Shown piece by piece: positions 1 to 8,972 of a DNA stretch of 64,000 nt. Numbering within the stretch: position 1 is the first letter of the stretch; each line of letters starts with the position of its first letter. Below the pieces are notes generated by a model. The model ran no database searches. It was not told the origin of the DNA and saw only the letters and a program-made list of their open reading frames with translations. A program made the position numbers and the translations under genes. This DNA is from Streptomyces aurantiacus (lineage in GTDB: Bacteria > Actinomycetota > Actinomycetes > Streptomycetales > Streptomycetaceae), in the NCBI RefSeq assembly GCF_027107535.1, contig NZ_CP114283.1:7192001-7256000 (forward strand), given 5' to 3'.

Positions 1-488
1 CGGTCCACCGCCAGCTCCAGCTCTCCTACTTCCCCACGAACGCCATCGGCGACCTGACGGTGGCGGCGGGCCTGATGGTGGGCGCGCTGAGCCGCAGCGA
101 CCTGGACTGGACGGCGACCCGGATCACGTATCTCGTCCTCTGCGTCCTCGGCGGCATGCTCCTGGAGGCGGCCCTGTTCACCGTGGTGGCGTGCGCCTCG
201 CTGCGTTTCCCGGCCGCCGACTACTGGGGACGCTGGCTGGAGGAACTGCTCGGCACGTTCGGCAGCTATCCGCTGAACGTGCTGCCGAGGGCGGTGACCG
301 GATTCCTCACGTTCGGCCTGCCGCTGGCCTTCGTCGCGTACTTCCCGGCGGCGGTACTGACCGGGCACGACCCGGGGGTCCCGTACTGGCTGGCGGCGGT
401 GTCCCCGCTGCTCGGGGCGGCGGCCTACCTGGGCTCGCGGCTGCTGTGGCGGTGGAGCCTGCGGCACTACGCCGGGGTTAACGGGTGA
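1..488 (+). CDS. ABC-2 family transporter permease, 3' part only
   Basis: The reading frame is open at the left edge (first full codon at position 3) and ends with TGA at 486-488, so only the last 161 residues are present. The fragment is rich in membrane segments: roughly residues 40-62, 95-120 and 128-148 are hydrophobic, with aromatic and Arg caps. The opening HRQLQLSYFPTNAIGDLTV resembles the ABC-2 permeases of the daunorubicin-type export family (ABC2_membrane_6 in Pfam terms). Such proteins pair with an ATPase to export a lipid, drug or polysaccharide. The partner genes would lie to the left, outside the window, and the substrate cannot be judged. Confidence 0.8.
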   Translation, partial: VHRQLQLSYFPTNAIGDLTVAAGLMVGALSRSDLDWTATRITYLVLCVLGGMLLEAALFTVVACASLRFPAADYWGRWLEELLGTFGSYPLNVLPRAVTGFLTFGLPLAFVAYFPAAVLTGHDPGVPYWLAAVSPLLGAAAYLGSRLLWRWSLRHYAGVNG

Positions 489-840
489 CGGGACTGGCTC
501 TGGACGGTCAGGACGGCCGGGGGCCACGGGCAGCTGATCCGCGCCCCCTGCCCGCCTGTCCGCTGCTCCCCGGAGATCCCAGTCGCGTTGCCGCAGCTGG
601 TCAGGGACATTTTGGTTCAGGCCAGATTGCGCATACCCAAACCGAACGACCGTACCAGTCACCGCATTTCCTGGCCTCTTAAATCCCGCTATGCCCGGTG
701 AAGGGGAGGGGCTGATTCTCCCAGGCCCAGGAAGGCGGCTTGGGGGTACGGCCTGACGTTTTGTGTTCGGCATATGACAGGTTGTGGGCCCTCGGTGACC
801 GCTGGGGTCACTGATGATGACTTTCCGTGGGGGGAAGTTG
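489..840. other. Intergenic gap before the RHS gene
   Basis: No convincing gene lies here. A frame starting GTG at 485 overlaps the permease stop but has Pro/Arg-rich, unstructured content. Near the right end is a 6-bp inverted repeat, GTGACC (795-800) and GGTCAC (806-811) with a 5-base spacer, which may be an operator or promoter element for the RHS gene. Confidence 0.5.
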
Positions 841-3800
841 ATGTCTTCAAGTGCCTTTGGCATGCCTTCTGGGCGTGCGCGTTTACGGACAAGACGGTCT
901 CTGGTGGCGGTTGTGGCAGCGTTGGGGCTGGGTGCCTCGGCCGTGCCTGCGCTGGCTGCGCCGGGTGAGGATCCCGCGCCTGCCGCCTCTTCGGCGTGGG
1001 GCAGGGACGCTCCAGAGGTGAAGAAGCCGGAGGTGAAGGTCGGCTCGAACCGGCCCAAGGCCCCGGTGGCCGAGGCCGGGTTGTCCGCTGAGCGCACGGC
1101 GTGGCGGGCCGCACAGAAGAGGCGCGCCACAGCACCGGCCGCACGAAGCGCCGGGGCTTCGGCTGCGGCGCCGGCGTATGTGCCCGAGGGGCAGGGTGAT
1201 GTGCCCTGGCATCAGGTCACGGACTTTCGCATCACCGATTCGCTGGTGGCCCGGGTGAACTACTCCACCGGCAACCTGATGCTGGCGGGCACGGACTTCG
1301 ACGTCGCGGGAGTGGGCCAGAAGCTCCAGCTGACCCGCACCTACAACTCGCTGGACGCACCCTGGGGCAAGGTGTCCCAGCGGTGGTGGCAGGGCTATGA
1401 GCGGTACGCGCAGATCAGTGACACCGACGTGGTGGTCTACGACGCGACCGGCAACTCACTGACCTTCACGAAGAATACGGACGGCAGCTACAAGACCCGG
1501 CCGGCTACTCCAAGGACCTGAAGAAGAACACCGACGGCACGTTCACTCTCACCGACCGCAAGTCGGGCACGAAGGACACCTACAACGAGCACGGCACCCT
1601 GGTGAAGGTCACCGACCGCAACAACGGCACGATCACCGTCACCCAGCACGACGAGAGCGCCGAGCACAAGGGCTTCAAACTGACCGAGACCCGCTCCGGG
1701 CGCTGGATCGACCTGGTCAAGACCGATGCCTCGCAGTGGCAGGCCAAGGACCACACCGGCCGCACCGCCGTCTTCGACCTCAACCCCGCAGGCGACCTCG
1801 CCAAGACCACCGACACCGAGGGCAAGCCCACCGCGTTCGACTACGACTCCTCCCGCCGCCTGACGAAGATCACCACCCCCGAGGGCCGGGTGACGGTCTT
1901 CACCTACGACGGCGCCAACCGCGTCACCAGCATGCTGCGCGCCACGGAGTTCAACGGCACGGGCCACACCGGCCCGACCTACACCTACGCCTACACCGCC
2001 ACCGACCCGCACGCTTCGGGGACGACGACGGTGACCGACCCCGAGCAGCACGCCACGAAGTACGAGCACGACGCCCAGGGCAAGGTCTCCAAGGTCACCG
2101 ACCCGCTGGGGCACTCGCGCCCGCGGACCTACGACGCGAACAACAACGTCGACTCGGCCACCGACGCCATGGGCGTGGGGGGTGTGGGTGGCAACGTCAC
2201 CAAGTACGGGTGGGACGCGCGCAACAACCCCACCGGCGCCACCCTGCCCACCGGCGCCTCCTCGTCCGTCACCGGCTACCAGACGATCTCCGGAGCCGAC
2301 CTGCCCGGCACCCTGGAGAACGCCGACGGCGACACCGCGAACCTCAAGTACGACACGGCCGGCAACACCATGTCGGTCGCCGTCACCGGCACCGGCGGCG
2401 GCACGCAGACCTTCACCTACAACCCGGCCACCCCCACCTGCAGCGGCTTCGAGGGCCAGCGCTGCACGGTGAAGGACGCCCGCGGCAAGACCACCTCGCT
2501 GGAGTACGACACCAAGGGCAACCTCAAGAAGGTCACCCCGCCGGCGCCGTTGAACGCCACCCCCACCACCTACACCTACGACGCGCTGGGCCGGACGGAG
2601 ACGGCCGTGGACGGGCGCGGCATCAAGTCGGTGTACGTCTACGACCACCGCGACCGCATCAAGACGGTCTCGACGACCAACACCACCGTCACCTACACCT
2701 ACGACGGCGACGGCAACCTCAAGCAGCGCACGGACGACATCGGCACGGTGAAGTACGACTTCGACCCGCTCTCCCGCGAGACGGTCCGCACCCTCCAGGA
2801 CGGCTCCCAGACCGTCCTGGCCTACACCCCGGCCGGCAACGTCGACACCTACACCGACCCCCAGGGCGTCATCGACTACACCTGGGACGCGGCCAACAAC
2901 CTCAAGACACTGAAGGACCCCGCCGACCGCACCACGACGTACACCTACAACGAGAACGACTTCCGCAAGACGACCACCTACCCCGGCGGCACGGTCCAGA
3001 CGGTCACCCCGGACAAGTCCGGCCGGCCTGAGAGCATCAAGACCACCTCGCCCAGGGGCACCCTGGTCAACCTCGCCTACACCTACAAGTACGGCACCGG
3101 CGGGACCGAGGACGGTACGAAGATCCGCACCTCCACCGACGCCGTCACGGGGCTGAAGACGACCTACACCTACGACAGCGCGGGCCGCTTCTCCTACGCC
3201 AAGGAGGAGAAGGGCACCACCCTCAACTCCTCCTGGCAGTACCGCTACGACGCGGCCGGGAACCTCACCTCCCAGGGCGTCGAGTCCGGCTGCCCCCGCG
3301 GCACGACCTACACGTACAACGACGCCTCGCAGCTGACCGCGAAGAACGGTTCGGCCACGAACTGGTCGTACGACAAGGCAGGCAACGAGACCGCGGGCGC
3401 CTCCACCCCCGAAGGCACCCGCACGGCCGAGACCTGGTCGGACTTCTCCCAGCTCACCTCCCTCACGGTCGGCGGCAAGACCTACGCCGGCGAGTACGGC
3501 TCCACCGACTCCAGCGAACGCCACCGCCTGGGCGACACCTACTACCACCCCGGCCCCATCGGCCTCGCAGCCGAGACAACTGCCGGTGTCGACACGGGAT
3601 TTGTCCGCGAACCCGAGGGCACCCTGAACTCCATGACCCGTGACGGCAAGGCGTACTACTACCTCACCGACGCCCTCGGCTCCGTCGTCGCACTCGCCGA
3701 CGAGAGTGGCACCAAGGTCAACAACTATTCCTACAGCCCCCGCGGCGCCACCCGGGATGCCACCACCGAAAAGGCCGGCGTGAGCCAGCCGTACCGGTTC

Positions 3801-4118
3801 GCAGGCGGCCACCAGGACCCGACCGGGATGTACCACCTCGGGGCCCGCTACTACGACCCCAACATCGGCCGCTTCACCCAGCCCGACCCCTCCGGCCAGG
3901 AAAAGAACCCCTACCTCTACGCCGAAGGCGACCCCGTCAACCGCATCGACCCCAACGGACTGCTCTCTCTGGGCGGAGTACTTGAAGGGGTGGGTATCGG
4001 CTTGACGATCGGCGCACTGGCAGCATCAGGACCGTTGGGTATCGGTCTCGGCGTCGCAGCAGCCGGCGCGGACATCGCCGGTTTCGGCTACGGGGCCAAC
4101 AAATTGATCACACGCTAG
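841..4118 (+). pseudogene. Secreted RHS/YD-repeat protein, frameshifted
   Basis: This encodes a large secreted RHS-repeat protein, about 1092 residues when the break is repaired. ATG 841 follows a GGGGGAAG ribosome site and gives a Sec signal peptide (twin Arg, hydrophobic core, ALA cleavage, about residues 15-40); ATG 814 is an in-frame alternative. A DUF6531-like segment (NYSTGNLMLAGTDFDV) is followed by dozens of YD repeats of the YTYDxxGN type and the RHS core end RYYDPNIGRFTQPDP. The reading frame changes at the CCC run 1496-1498: adding one C joins ...SYKTP to AGYSKDLKKN exactly. After DPNGL the tail is only about 50 residues, Gly/Ala-rich and hydrophobic, not a recognisable toxin. Family knowledge: RHS proteins are sugar-binding-like shells that often carry C-terminal toxins. 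The frameshift is either a recent mutation or a sequencing error in a short homopolymer. Confidence 0.85.
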
Positions 4119-4130
4119 GGAGACGGCACG

Positions 4131-4208
4131 ATGTTCTCTGCAGCAGGCGGCGCAAGTAGCGGCAGCACGGTGATCAGTACTCACCCTCTCCCCCACCGCC
4201 TGGACTGA
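4131..4208 (+). CDS. Possible 25-aa ORF after the RHS gene
   Basis: This very short frame starts with ATG 12 bases after the RHS stop and has a GGGAG motif about 8 bases upstream. It encodes a 25-residue Ser/Gly-rich peptide with no domain. Its place is where an immunity gene would sit behind an RHS toxin, so it may be the remnant of one, but it could equally be chance. Confidence 0.2.
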   Translation: MFSAAGGASSGSTVISTHPLPHRLD

Positions 4209-4236
4209 CCTCGTAGAGATGGCCAAGTCGTCTTGA

Positions 4237-4755
4237 TCAGTGGTCCGCGCAGCACGGCGTAGGGTCCGGGACCTCGAACGGGACCAGCACACCACCCACT
4301 GCGGGCATCAGGGTCAGGACGAGTTCGCCGTCCTGCCACTGCGGGCGGACGTGATTCCTCGTCACCACCCTTTGGTCCGGCGGGGGTTCAGCCGCCGACC
4401 CCAGCACCGTGACCCGGTCGATCGCGGAGGCGGACAGAAGCTCCGCGACCGTCACCGTGCCGGTCAGGGCAGCGGCCCCCGGGTAGACGACGGCCCGACC
4501 CACCCCGTCGGGTGCGCCGGCCGTCACCTCGTACCCCTTGCCCGTGAGCCGTCGCGCGGTCTCCTCGGACGCTGTCGCGAACGAGAGCACCACCCGCGGC
4601 CGCTCCCCGCGTACCAGGTGCGTGCAGCCGAACGCGCCCTCTGGCAGGGTAAGTTCGGCTGCCAGCTCCAGCAGCAGGTGGTCGGCCGCGCGCAGCTCAC
4701 GTACGTCGGCGTCGACCGTGATGACGTACAGGTCGCCCAGGTCGTACGGGTTCAC
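4237..4755 (-). CDS. Hypothetical protein, 172 aa, coupled to the PHP hydrolase gene
   Basis: I do not recognise a family. GTG 4755 is preferred because it forms a GTGA overlap with the stop of the upstream hydrolase gene (TGA 4754-4752), a common arrangement for translational coupling; ATG 4803 would run 50 bases into that gene. The protein has no signal peptide or membrane segment, mixed alpha/beta composition, and ends in a Cys-Cys pair (PTPCCADH). The coupling suggests it is made together with the exported PHP-type hydrolase, perhaps as an accessory, but nothing in the sequence shows its role. Confidence 0.6.
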   Translation of the reverse strand: MNPYDLGDLYVITVDADVRELRAADHLLLELAAELTLPEGAFGCTHLVRGERPRVVLSFATASEETARRLTGKGYEVTAGAPDGVGRAVVYPGAAALTGTVTVAELLSASAIDRVTVLGSAAEPPPDQRVVTRNHVRPQWQDGELVLTLMPAVGGVLVPFEVPDPTPCCADH

Positions 4756-6461
4756 GCGGGCAGGACCCACACCGGGTTCGAGTAGAACCACAGGTCCTTC
4801 CACGGGTCGGCGTCGCCGACGACGTCGATGGCCGGGCCCGCGGGGTCGACCGTCGCACCCATGGCCCCCACGGCCGACCGGTTGCCGTCGCTGCCGCGCA
4901 GACGGACGTAGAGCGGGCGGTCGACGCGGCCGAGGGAGTACGTGATCCGGGCCGTGCCTGCGGACTTGTTCACCTCGTACGACTTGACGACCTTCGCCGT
5001 CGGCGCGGTGAACGTGTCCTTGTCTGCGACCGGGCCGGTGACGTCACCCTGGATGACGTCCACTCGGGCCAACTTCGGCGTGAAGCCCGCCCAGTTGGGG
5101 CCGTCGGCCAGTGCGATGTCGACGGTCAGGGTGACGTTCGTGCCCTTCTTGACGTGCAGCGCCCCGCCGAGCGTGGCCCAGCGGCTGCCGCCCGACAGGC
5201 GGACGTCGAGACCGCCGATGAGCTGACCGTGGTCGACCCAGACGCGTCCGGCGCGGATGCCGTCCATCACGGCCGCGTACGAGAAGCCCTCGGCGCCGAC
5301 ATGGGTGCGGCTGTACTGGCCGGGCCAGTAGTCGCCCTGGGTGATGTCGATCCTGCCGCCGTAGACGGGGTCCTCGTACCTGCCGTTGGCGTTGAAGTCG
5401 CCGCCCGGGCCGCGTACGGCGGTGTCCGCGTAGACCTGGTGCGAGTCGGAGTTGGCGCTGATCCACCAGGCCTTACCCTCGGCGAGCAGGCTGTCCCACA
5501 GGCCGCCGACCGTGGCGGTCATCCAGTCGAAGCCACCCCAGGTGCGGTAGCTCTCCGGCGGGTAGCCCGCGAAGGAGTTGGCGCTCGGATTGTTGTCGTA
5601 GATGCCCCGGGCCCTGCCCATGCCGAGGGGAGCGGGCAGGCCGGCGGCCTGGTGGCCCGGGGCGCCCTCGAAACCGACGGCGATCTGGTGGCTCGCGGGG
5701 GTCGCGTCGCGCCAGGCGCGGATCTCGTGCGGCGAGTCGACGCCCCGCCGGGCCGGGTGGTTGGCGAGCATCAGCGCGTCCTTGACCTTGCGCCGGCGCA
5801 CCTGCTCGCCCAGGAAGGCGAGGCCGGCGACGGCGAGGGCCTCGTTGGCGGGCGTCGAGTCGGAGGCGCCCTTCACGCTGCCGTCGTAGTCGGTCTCGAA
5901 CTGCTTGAGGACGGAGACCTCGTTCCTGCCGGGGTGCACGAAGACCGTGCCGTGCTCGGCGCCCGGGATGTTCCACTCCAGGCCCTGGAAGACGAGGGTG
6001 TCCTCGTACGCGTCGCGGGCGGCCTTGATGTCCGGGTTGACCTTGTCCACGCCGATCTTGGCGTGGGTCGTGCTGCCGTGGTCCGTGATGACCAGCCAGT
6101 CCATGCCGTGCCTGGCGCCCTGCCGGACCTGGTCGACGACGCGGTACTTGCCGTCGCTGCTGTACTGCGTGTGGATGTGGTGGTCGCCGGCCAGCCAGAG
6201 GAAGCCCTTGCCCTTGCGGCCCCGGGCGGGCGTCTGCGCGGCGGCGGTGCCGGTCGCCTGGCCGCCGAGTACGCCCGCCGTCGCCAGGCCCGCGCCGAGC
6301 AGGCCGGCGCGGCGCAGCATGGAGCGGCGCGAGCGCTGGTCGGGGGTCAGTGCCTCGTCGGGTACCGAGGTGTCGAAGGCCGCCGGAAGGGGCGCGGCAC
6401 CCTCGTGGTGGTTGCCATGGTGGTGGTGATGCCCGTGTCCGTGCGTGTGCCCGTGCCCCAT
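4752..6461 (-). CDS. Tat-exported CehA/McbA-type PHP metallohydrolase
   Basis: Predicted exported metal-dependent phosphoesterase, 569 aa. ATG 6461 is chosen because GAGGAGAGG lies just upstream; an earlier in-frame ATG at 6494 has no such site. The N-terminus is extraordinary: about 13 of the first 22 residues are His. A twin-arginine signal (RRSMLRRAGLLGAGLA, about residues 48-63) with an Ala-rich end follows. The catalytic part begins with the PHP motif DHHIHTQYSSDG (about residue 93) and ITDHG (about 124), with further metal ligands in EWN and HPARRG. This matches the CehA/McbA branch of PHP enzymes, some of which hydrolyse carbamates or phosphoesters. The substrate is not known. The long C-terminal part (about residue 400 onward) looks like a beta domain. 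It is divergent from the EEP phosphodiesterase gene. Confidence 0.85.
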   Translation of the reverse strand: MGHGHTHGHGHHHHHGNHHEGAAPLPAAFDTSVPDEALTPDQRSRRSMLRRAGLLGAGLATAGVLGGQATGTAAAQTPARGRKGKGFLWLAGDHHIHTQYSSDGKYRVVDQVRQGARHGMDWLVITDHGSTTHAKIGVDKVNPDIKAARDAYEDTLVFQGLEWNIPGAEHGTVFVHPGRNEVSVLKQFETDYDGSVKGASDSTPANEALAVAGLAFLGEQVRRRKVKDALMLANHPARRGVDSPHEIRAWRDATPASHQIAVGFEGAPGHQAAGLPAPLGMGRARGIYDNNPSANSFAGYPPESYRTWGGFDWMTATVGGLWDSLLAEGKAWWISANSDSHQVYADTAVRGPGGDFNANGRYEDPVYGGRIDITQGDYWPGQYSRTHVGAEGFSYAAVMDGIRAGRVWVDHGQLIGGLDVRLSGGSRWATLGGALHVKKGTNVTLTVDIALADGPNWAGFTPKLARVDVIQGDVTGPVADKDTFTAPTAKVVKSYEVNKSAGTARITYSLGRVDRPLYVRLRGSDGNRSAVGAMGATVDPAGPAIDVVGDADPWKDLWFYSNPVWVLPA

Positions 6462-6632
6462 GTCGGCCTCTCCTCGGTCCTGCGGCGGCCCCACCGGCCG
6501 CTTGAGGAGACTCGATGTGAAACATGAACTTCGGGCGACGCGACGGTGATCGCCGGGCGGCCCGGACGCGGCGGGTCTTCTCGTCTTTCACTGTTCCCCC
6601 AACAGCCCTTGTCCGTCACACTGACTGGCCTT

Positions 6633-6655
6633 GAACCTGAGCAGCGTTCAGGTTC
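6633..6655. promoter_or_regulatory. Inverted repeat upstream of the EEP gene
   Basis: GAACCTGA (6633-6640) and TCAGGTTC (6648-6655) are perfect 8-base arms around a 7-base spacer, 25 bases before the start codon of the EEP gene. It lies in the 219-bp divergent region shared with the PHP hydrolase gene. It is a plausible operator or a 5'-UTR hairpin; the regulator is unknown. Confidence 0.4.
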
Positions 6656-6680
6656 CTCCGACGCACTGGAGACACCCCCC

Positions 6681-8006
6681 ATGAGAAGACTCATCGGCAC
6701 CCTGATGGCCGGTGCGCTGGCCGTCGCCGGGCTCACCTCGGCAGCCGCGGCTCCCGCGACCGCCGCCGCCCCCTCCTCCGGCGCCTTCAACGTCCTCACG
6801 TACAACGTCGCGGGACTCCCCGAGGGACTGAGCTCCGGCAAGCCGGCGACGAACACCCCGCTGATCTCCCCGCGGCTCGGCGCGTACGACATAGTGAACG
6901 TCCAGGAGGACTTCAACTACCACGCGGCGCTGTACGCGGGCGACAACCACCCGCACCGCACGGCGACCAGCGGTGGTGTTCCCTTCGGCGACGGCATGAA
7001 CACCCTCTCGGACTACGCCTTCGAGGACTTCGAGCGGGTGAAGTGGAAGGACTGCACCGGCACCAACTGCCTTACCCCGAAGGGCTTCTCGCTGGCCCGC
7101 GTGCGGCTTGCCGAGGGTGTGTTCGTCGACGTCTACAACGTGCACACGAACGCGGACTCGACGGACGACGCCCTCGCCGCCCGCCGCAAGAACGTCGATC
7201 AGCTCTCCGACTTCGTCCAGGCGAACTCGGCGGGCAACGCGGTCATCGTCATGGGCGACACCAACACCCGCTACACGCGCGCCGGCGACAACATCCGCAC
7301 GCTCACGAGCGAGAACGGTCTGACCGACGCGTGGGTCCAGCTGGTCCGCGGCGGCAACGCCCCGGCGCAGGGCAGTGACGCGATCGTCTGCCCCACCACC
7401 GCGCCGGGCAACGACTGCGAGGTCGTCGACAAGGTCCTCTACCGCGGCAGCGACCTGGTGAACCTCTCCGCGACCCGCTACAACAACGAGTGGGCGAAGT
7501 TCCTGGACTCGGCCGGCGGCAACCTCTCCGACCACTTCCCGCACACGGTCGACTTCTCCTGGACGCTGCCCTCGAAGCTCCGGGCCAGTGACTTCTTCGG
7601 CGGCCCGCACGGCACGGCGTTCAACGACGCGGACGACCTCCCGGCCACGCCCGCGCCCCGGACGGTGACGCTCCGCGGCGCCTCCCGCCTCGACGGGGTG
7701 TCGCTCGCGCTCGACGGCGGCACCACCCTCACCCACGGCGGCACGGGCGGTACGGCCGCCTCCCTCACCCTCGCCGCAGGCGAGCACCTCACTTCGGTGA
7801 AGCTCACCCAGGGCCAGAAGGACGGCCGGACCCGGATCTTCTCGGCGGCCCTCACCACCGACAAGGCCCGTACGCTGTCGGCCGGTTCGGCCACGTCGGC
7901 CGCGGTGACGTACACGGCTCCGGCCGGCTGGCAGATCGTCGGCTTCACCGGCCGCGCCGGCACCGAGATCGACAAGCTCGGGGTGCTGTACGCGCCGATC
8001 GGCTGA
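6681..8006 (+). CDS. Secreted endonuclease/exonuclease/phosphatase-family enzyme with lectin-like C-terminus
   Basis: A secreted phosphodiesterase of 441 aa. ATG 6681 has GGAG 9 bases upstream and starts a classic Sec signal peptide (about 28 residues, ending near ATAAA). The EEP (DNase I-like) fold is visible in order: NVLTYNVAGLP, NVQED, VYNVHTNAD, VMGDTNTRY and the catalytic NLSDHFPHTVDF near residue 285. After about residue 310 a beta-rich segment (TVTLRGASRLDGVSLAL ... WQIVGFTGRAGTEIDKLGVLY) resembles a jacalin-like lectin domain, which would tether the enzyme to glycans. Family members include sphingomyelinases, nucleases and inositol phosphatases, and the substrate cannot be set from sequence alone. 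The divergent gene encodes another exported phosphoesterase-like protein, so both may scavenge phosphate. Confidence 0.85.
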   Translation: MRRLIGTLMAGALAVAGLTSAAAAPATAAAPSSGAFNVLTYNVAGLPEGLSSGKPATNTPLISPRLGAYDIVNVQEDFNYHAALYAGDNHPHRTATSGGVPFGDGMNTLSDYAFEDFERVKWKDCTGTNCLTPKGFSLARVRLAEGVFVDVYNVHTNADSTDDALAARRKNVDQLSDFVQANSAGNAVIVMGDTNTRYTRAGDNIRTLTSENGLTDAWVQLVRGGNAPAQGSDAIVCPTTAPGNDCEVVDKVLYRGSDLVNLSATRYNNEWAKFLDSAGGNLSDHFPHTVDFSWTLPSKLRASDFFGGPHGTAFNDADDLPATPAPRTVTLRGASRLDGVSLALDGGTTLTHGGTGGTAASLTLAAGEHLTSVKLTQGQKDGRTRIFSAALTTDKARTLSAGSATSAAVTYTAPAGWQIVGFTGRAGTEIDKLGVLYAPIG

Positions 8007-8231
8007 TCCCACCGGCCCGACCCGTGCCTCACGGCACCGAGCCCGGACGGCCGCGCAGGACCGGCCCGCACGGCCGGACCGGCCGTCCAGGCTCGAAACC
8101 GGAGGCGGGCGGGTCGCCTCGACGACCACGTCCCCACAGGGAACCGCGTTCGCGCAGGTCGCGCGGGAGCCGTCCGGCGCCGGCAGGCCGCCCCGGCACC
8201 GCGGCGAGTTGCTACCCTCTCCAGGCTGTTG

Positions 8232-8246
8232 CCTAGACACCCTAGG
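8232..8246. promoter_or_regulatory. Palindromic operator candidate for the TetR gene
   Basis: CCTAG-ACACC-CTAGG is a perfect 5-base dyad with a 5-base spacer, lying 16 bases before the TetR start codon and next to its AGGGAGAGG ribosome site. Repressors of this family usually bind such a dyad in their own promoter, so autoregulation is likely. Confidence 0.45.
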
Positions 8247-8261
8247 GAGAGGTTGATCATC

Positions 8262-8843
8262 ATGGCCCGTGCCGGGCTCACGACCGACCGGGTCGTCGCG
8301 GCCGCCGCCGACCTCGCGGACGAGGTCGGCTTCGAGAACGTCTCGTTGTCCGCGCTGGCCAGGCGGTTCGGGGTGAAGGACGCGAGCCTGTACTCGCACG
8401 TCAAGAACCTGCACGATCTGCGCACCCGGATGGCGTTCCTCGCGGGCGGCGAGATGATCGACCGGATCGCCGCGGCGGTCGCCGGACGCGCCGGCAAGGA
8501 CGCCCTGGCCGCCTTCGCCGACGCCTACCGGGAGTACGCCCTGGAGCGGCCGGGCCGGTACGCGGCCACCCAGATCCGTATCGACCAGAGCCTCGTGTCC
8601 GAATCCCCCGCCTTCCGGCGGACCGCCGAGGTCACCTACGGGATGCTGCGTGCGTACGGCCTCGACGAGCCCGACCTCACCGACGCGGTCCGGCTGTTGC
8701 GCAGCACCTTCCACGGATACTGCGCGCTGGAGGCCACCGGCGGCTTCGGCGCCTCCCGTGACGTACGGACGTCGTGGAACCGGGCCGTCGACGCCCTCCA
8801 CGTGCTGCTGGAGAACTGGCCGCGCGAGGCCAAGGACGCGTGA
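8262..8843 (+). CDS. TetR/AcrR-family transcriptional regulator (WHG-type C-terminus)
   Basis: A 193-aa repressor. ATG 8262 follows AGGGAGAGG; an upstream TTG at 8229 in the same frame has no ribosome site. The N-terminal helix-turn-helix is clear (about residues 10-55: TTDRVVAAAADLADEVG ... SLSALARRFGVKDASLYSHV). The ligand-binding half contains RSTFHGYCALEATGGFG, typical of the WHG-type TetR C-terminal domain. The ligand is unknown. The next gene starts 130 bases downstream on the same strand, so the two may or may not be cotranscribed. The dyad at 8232-8246 is a likely autoregulatory site. Confidence 0.9.
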   Translation: MARAGLTTDRVVAAAADLADEVGFENVSLSALARRFGVKDASLYSHVKNLHDLRTRMAFLAGGEMIDRIAAAVAGRAGKDALAAFADAYREYALERPGRYAATQIRIDQSLVSESPAFRRTAEVTYGMLRAYGLDEPDLTDAVRLLRSTFHGYCALEATGGFGASRDVRTSWNRAVDALHVLLENWPREAKDA

Positions 8844-8972
8844 CCACAGCCGAGTTCGCGGGGCGCCCGGCGGAAACAGTGCCTCCGGTCCGCGCCCCAG
8901 GCGTCCCGCGGACCACTTAGACTGGAAGCTTCGCCGGTGCCACGTGCCGCCCTGGGGGGAGGGGAGCGGGCC

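Noticed and set aside
1488..3836. Long open frame on the minus strand opposite the RHS gene
   Set aside because: Its product is a Val/Gly-rich low-complexity string mirroring the repeated YD codons; a GC-rich antisense shadow.
1600..3900. Repetitive DNA resembling a repeat array
   Set aside because: The regularity reflects YD-repeat codons of the RHS protein; there are no exact spaced repeats, so not CRISPR.
5154..6527. Long plus-strand frame opposite the PHP hydrolase gene
   Set aside because: No domain; composition follows the antisense of a GC-rich gene, while the minus strand shows clear PHP motifs and a ribosome site.
8024..8236. 70-codon frame between the EEP and TetR genes
   Set aside because: Arg/Pro/Gly-rich, no ribosome site, no motif, and it runs into the TetR operator palindrome.
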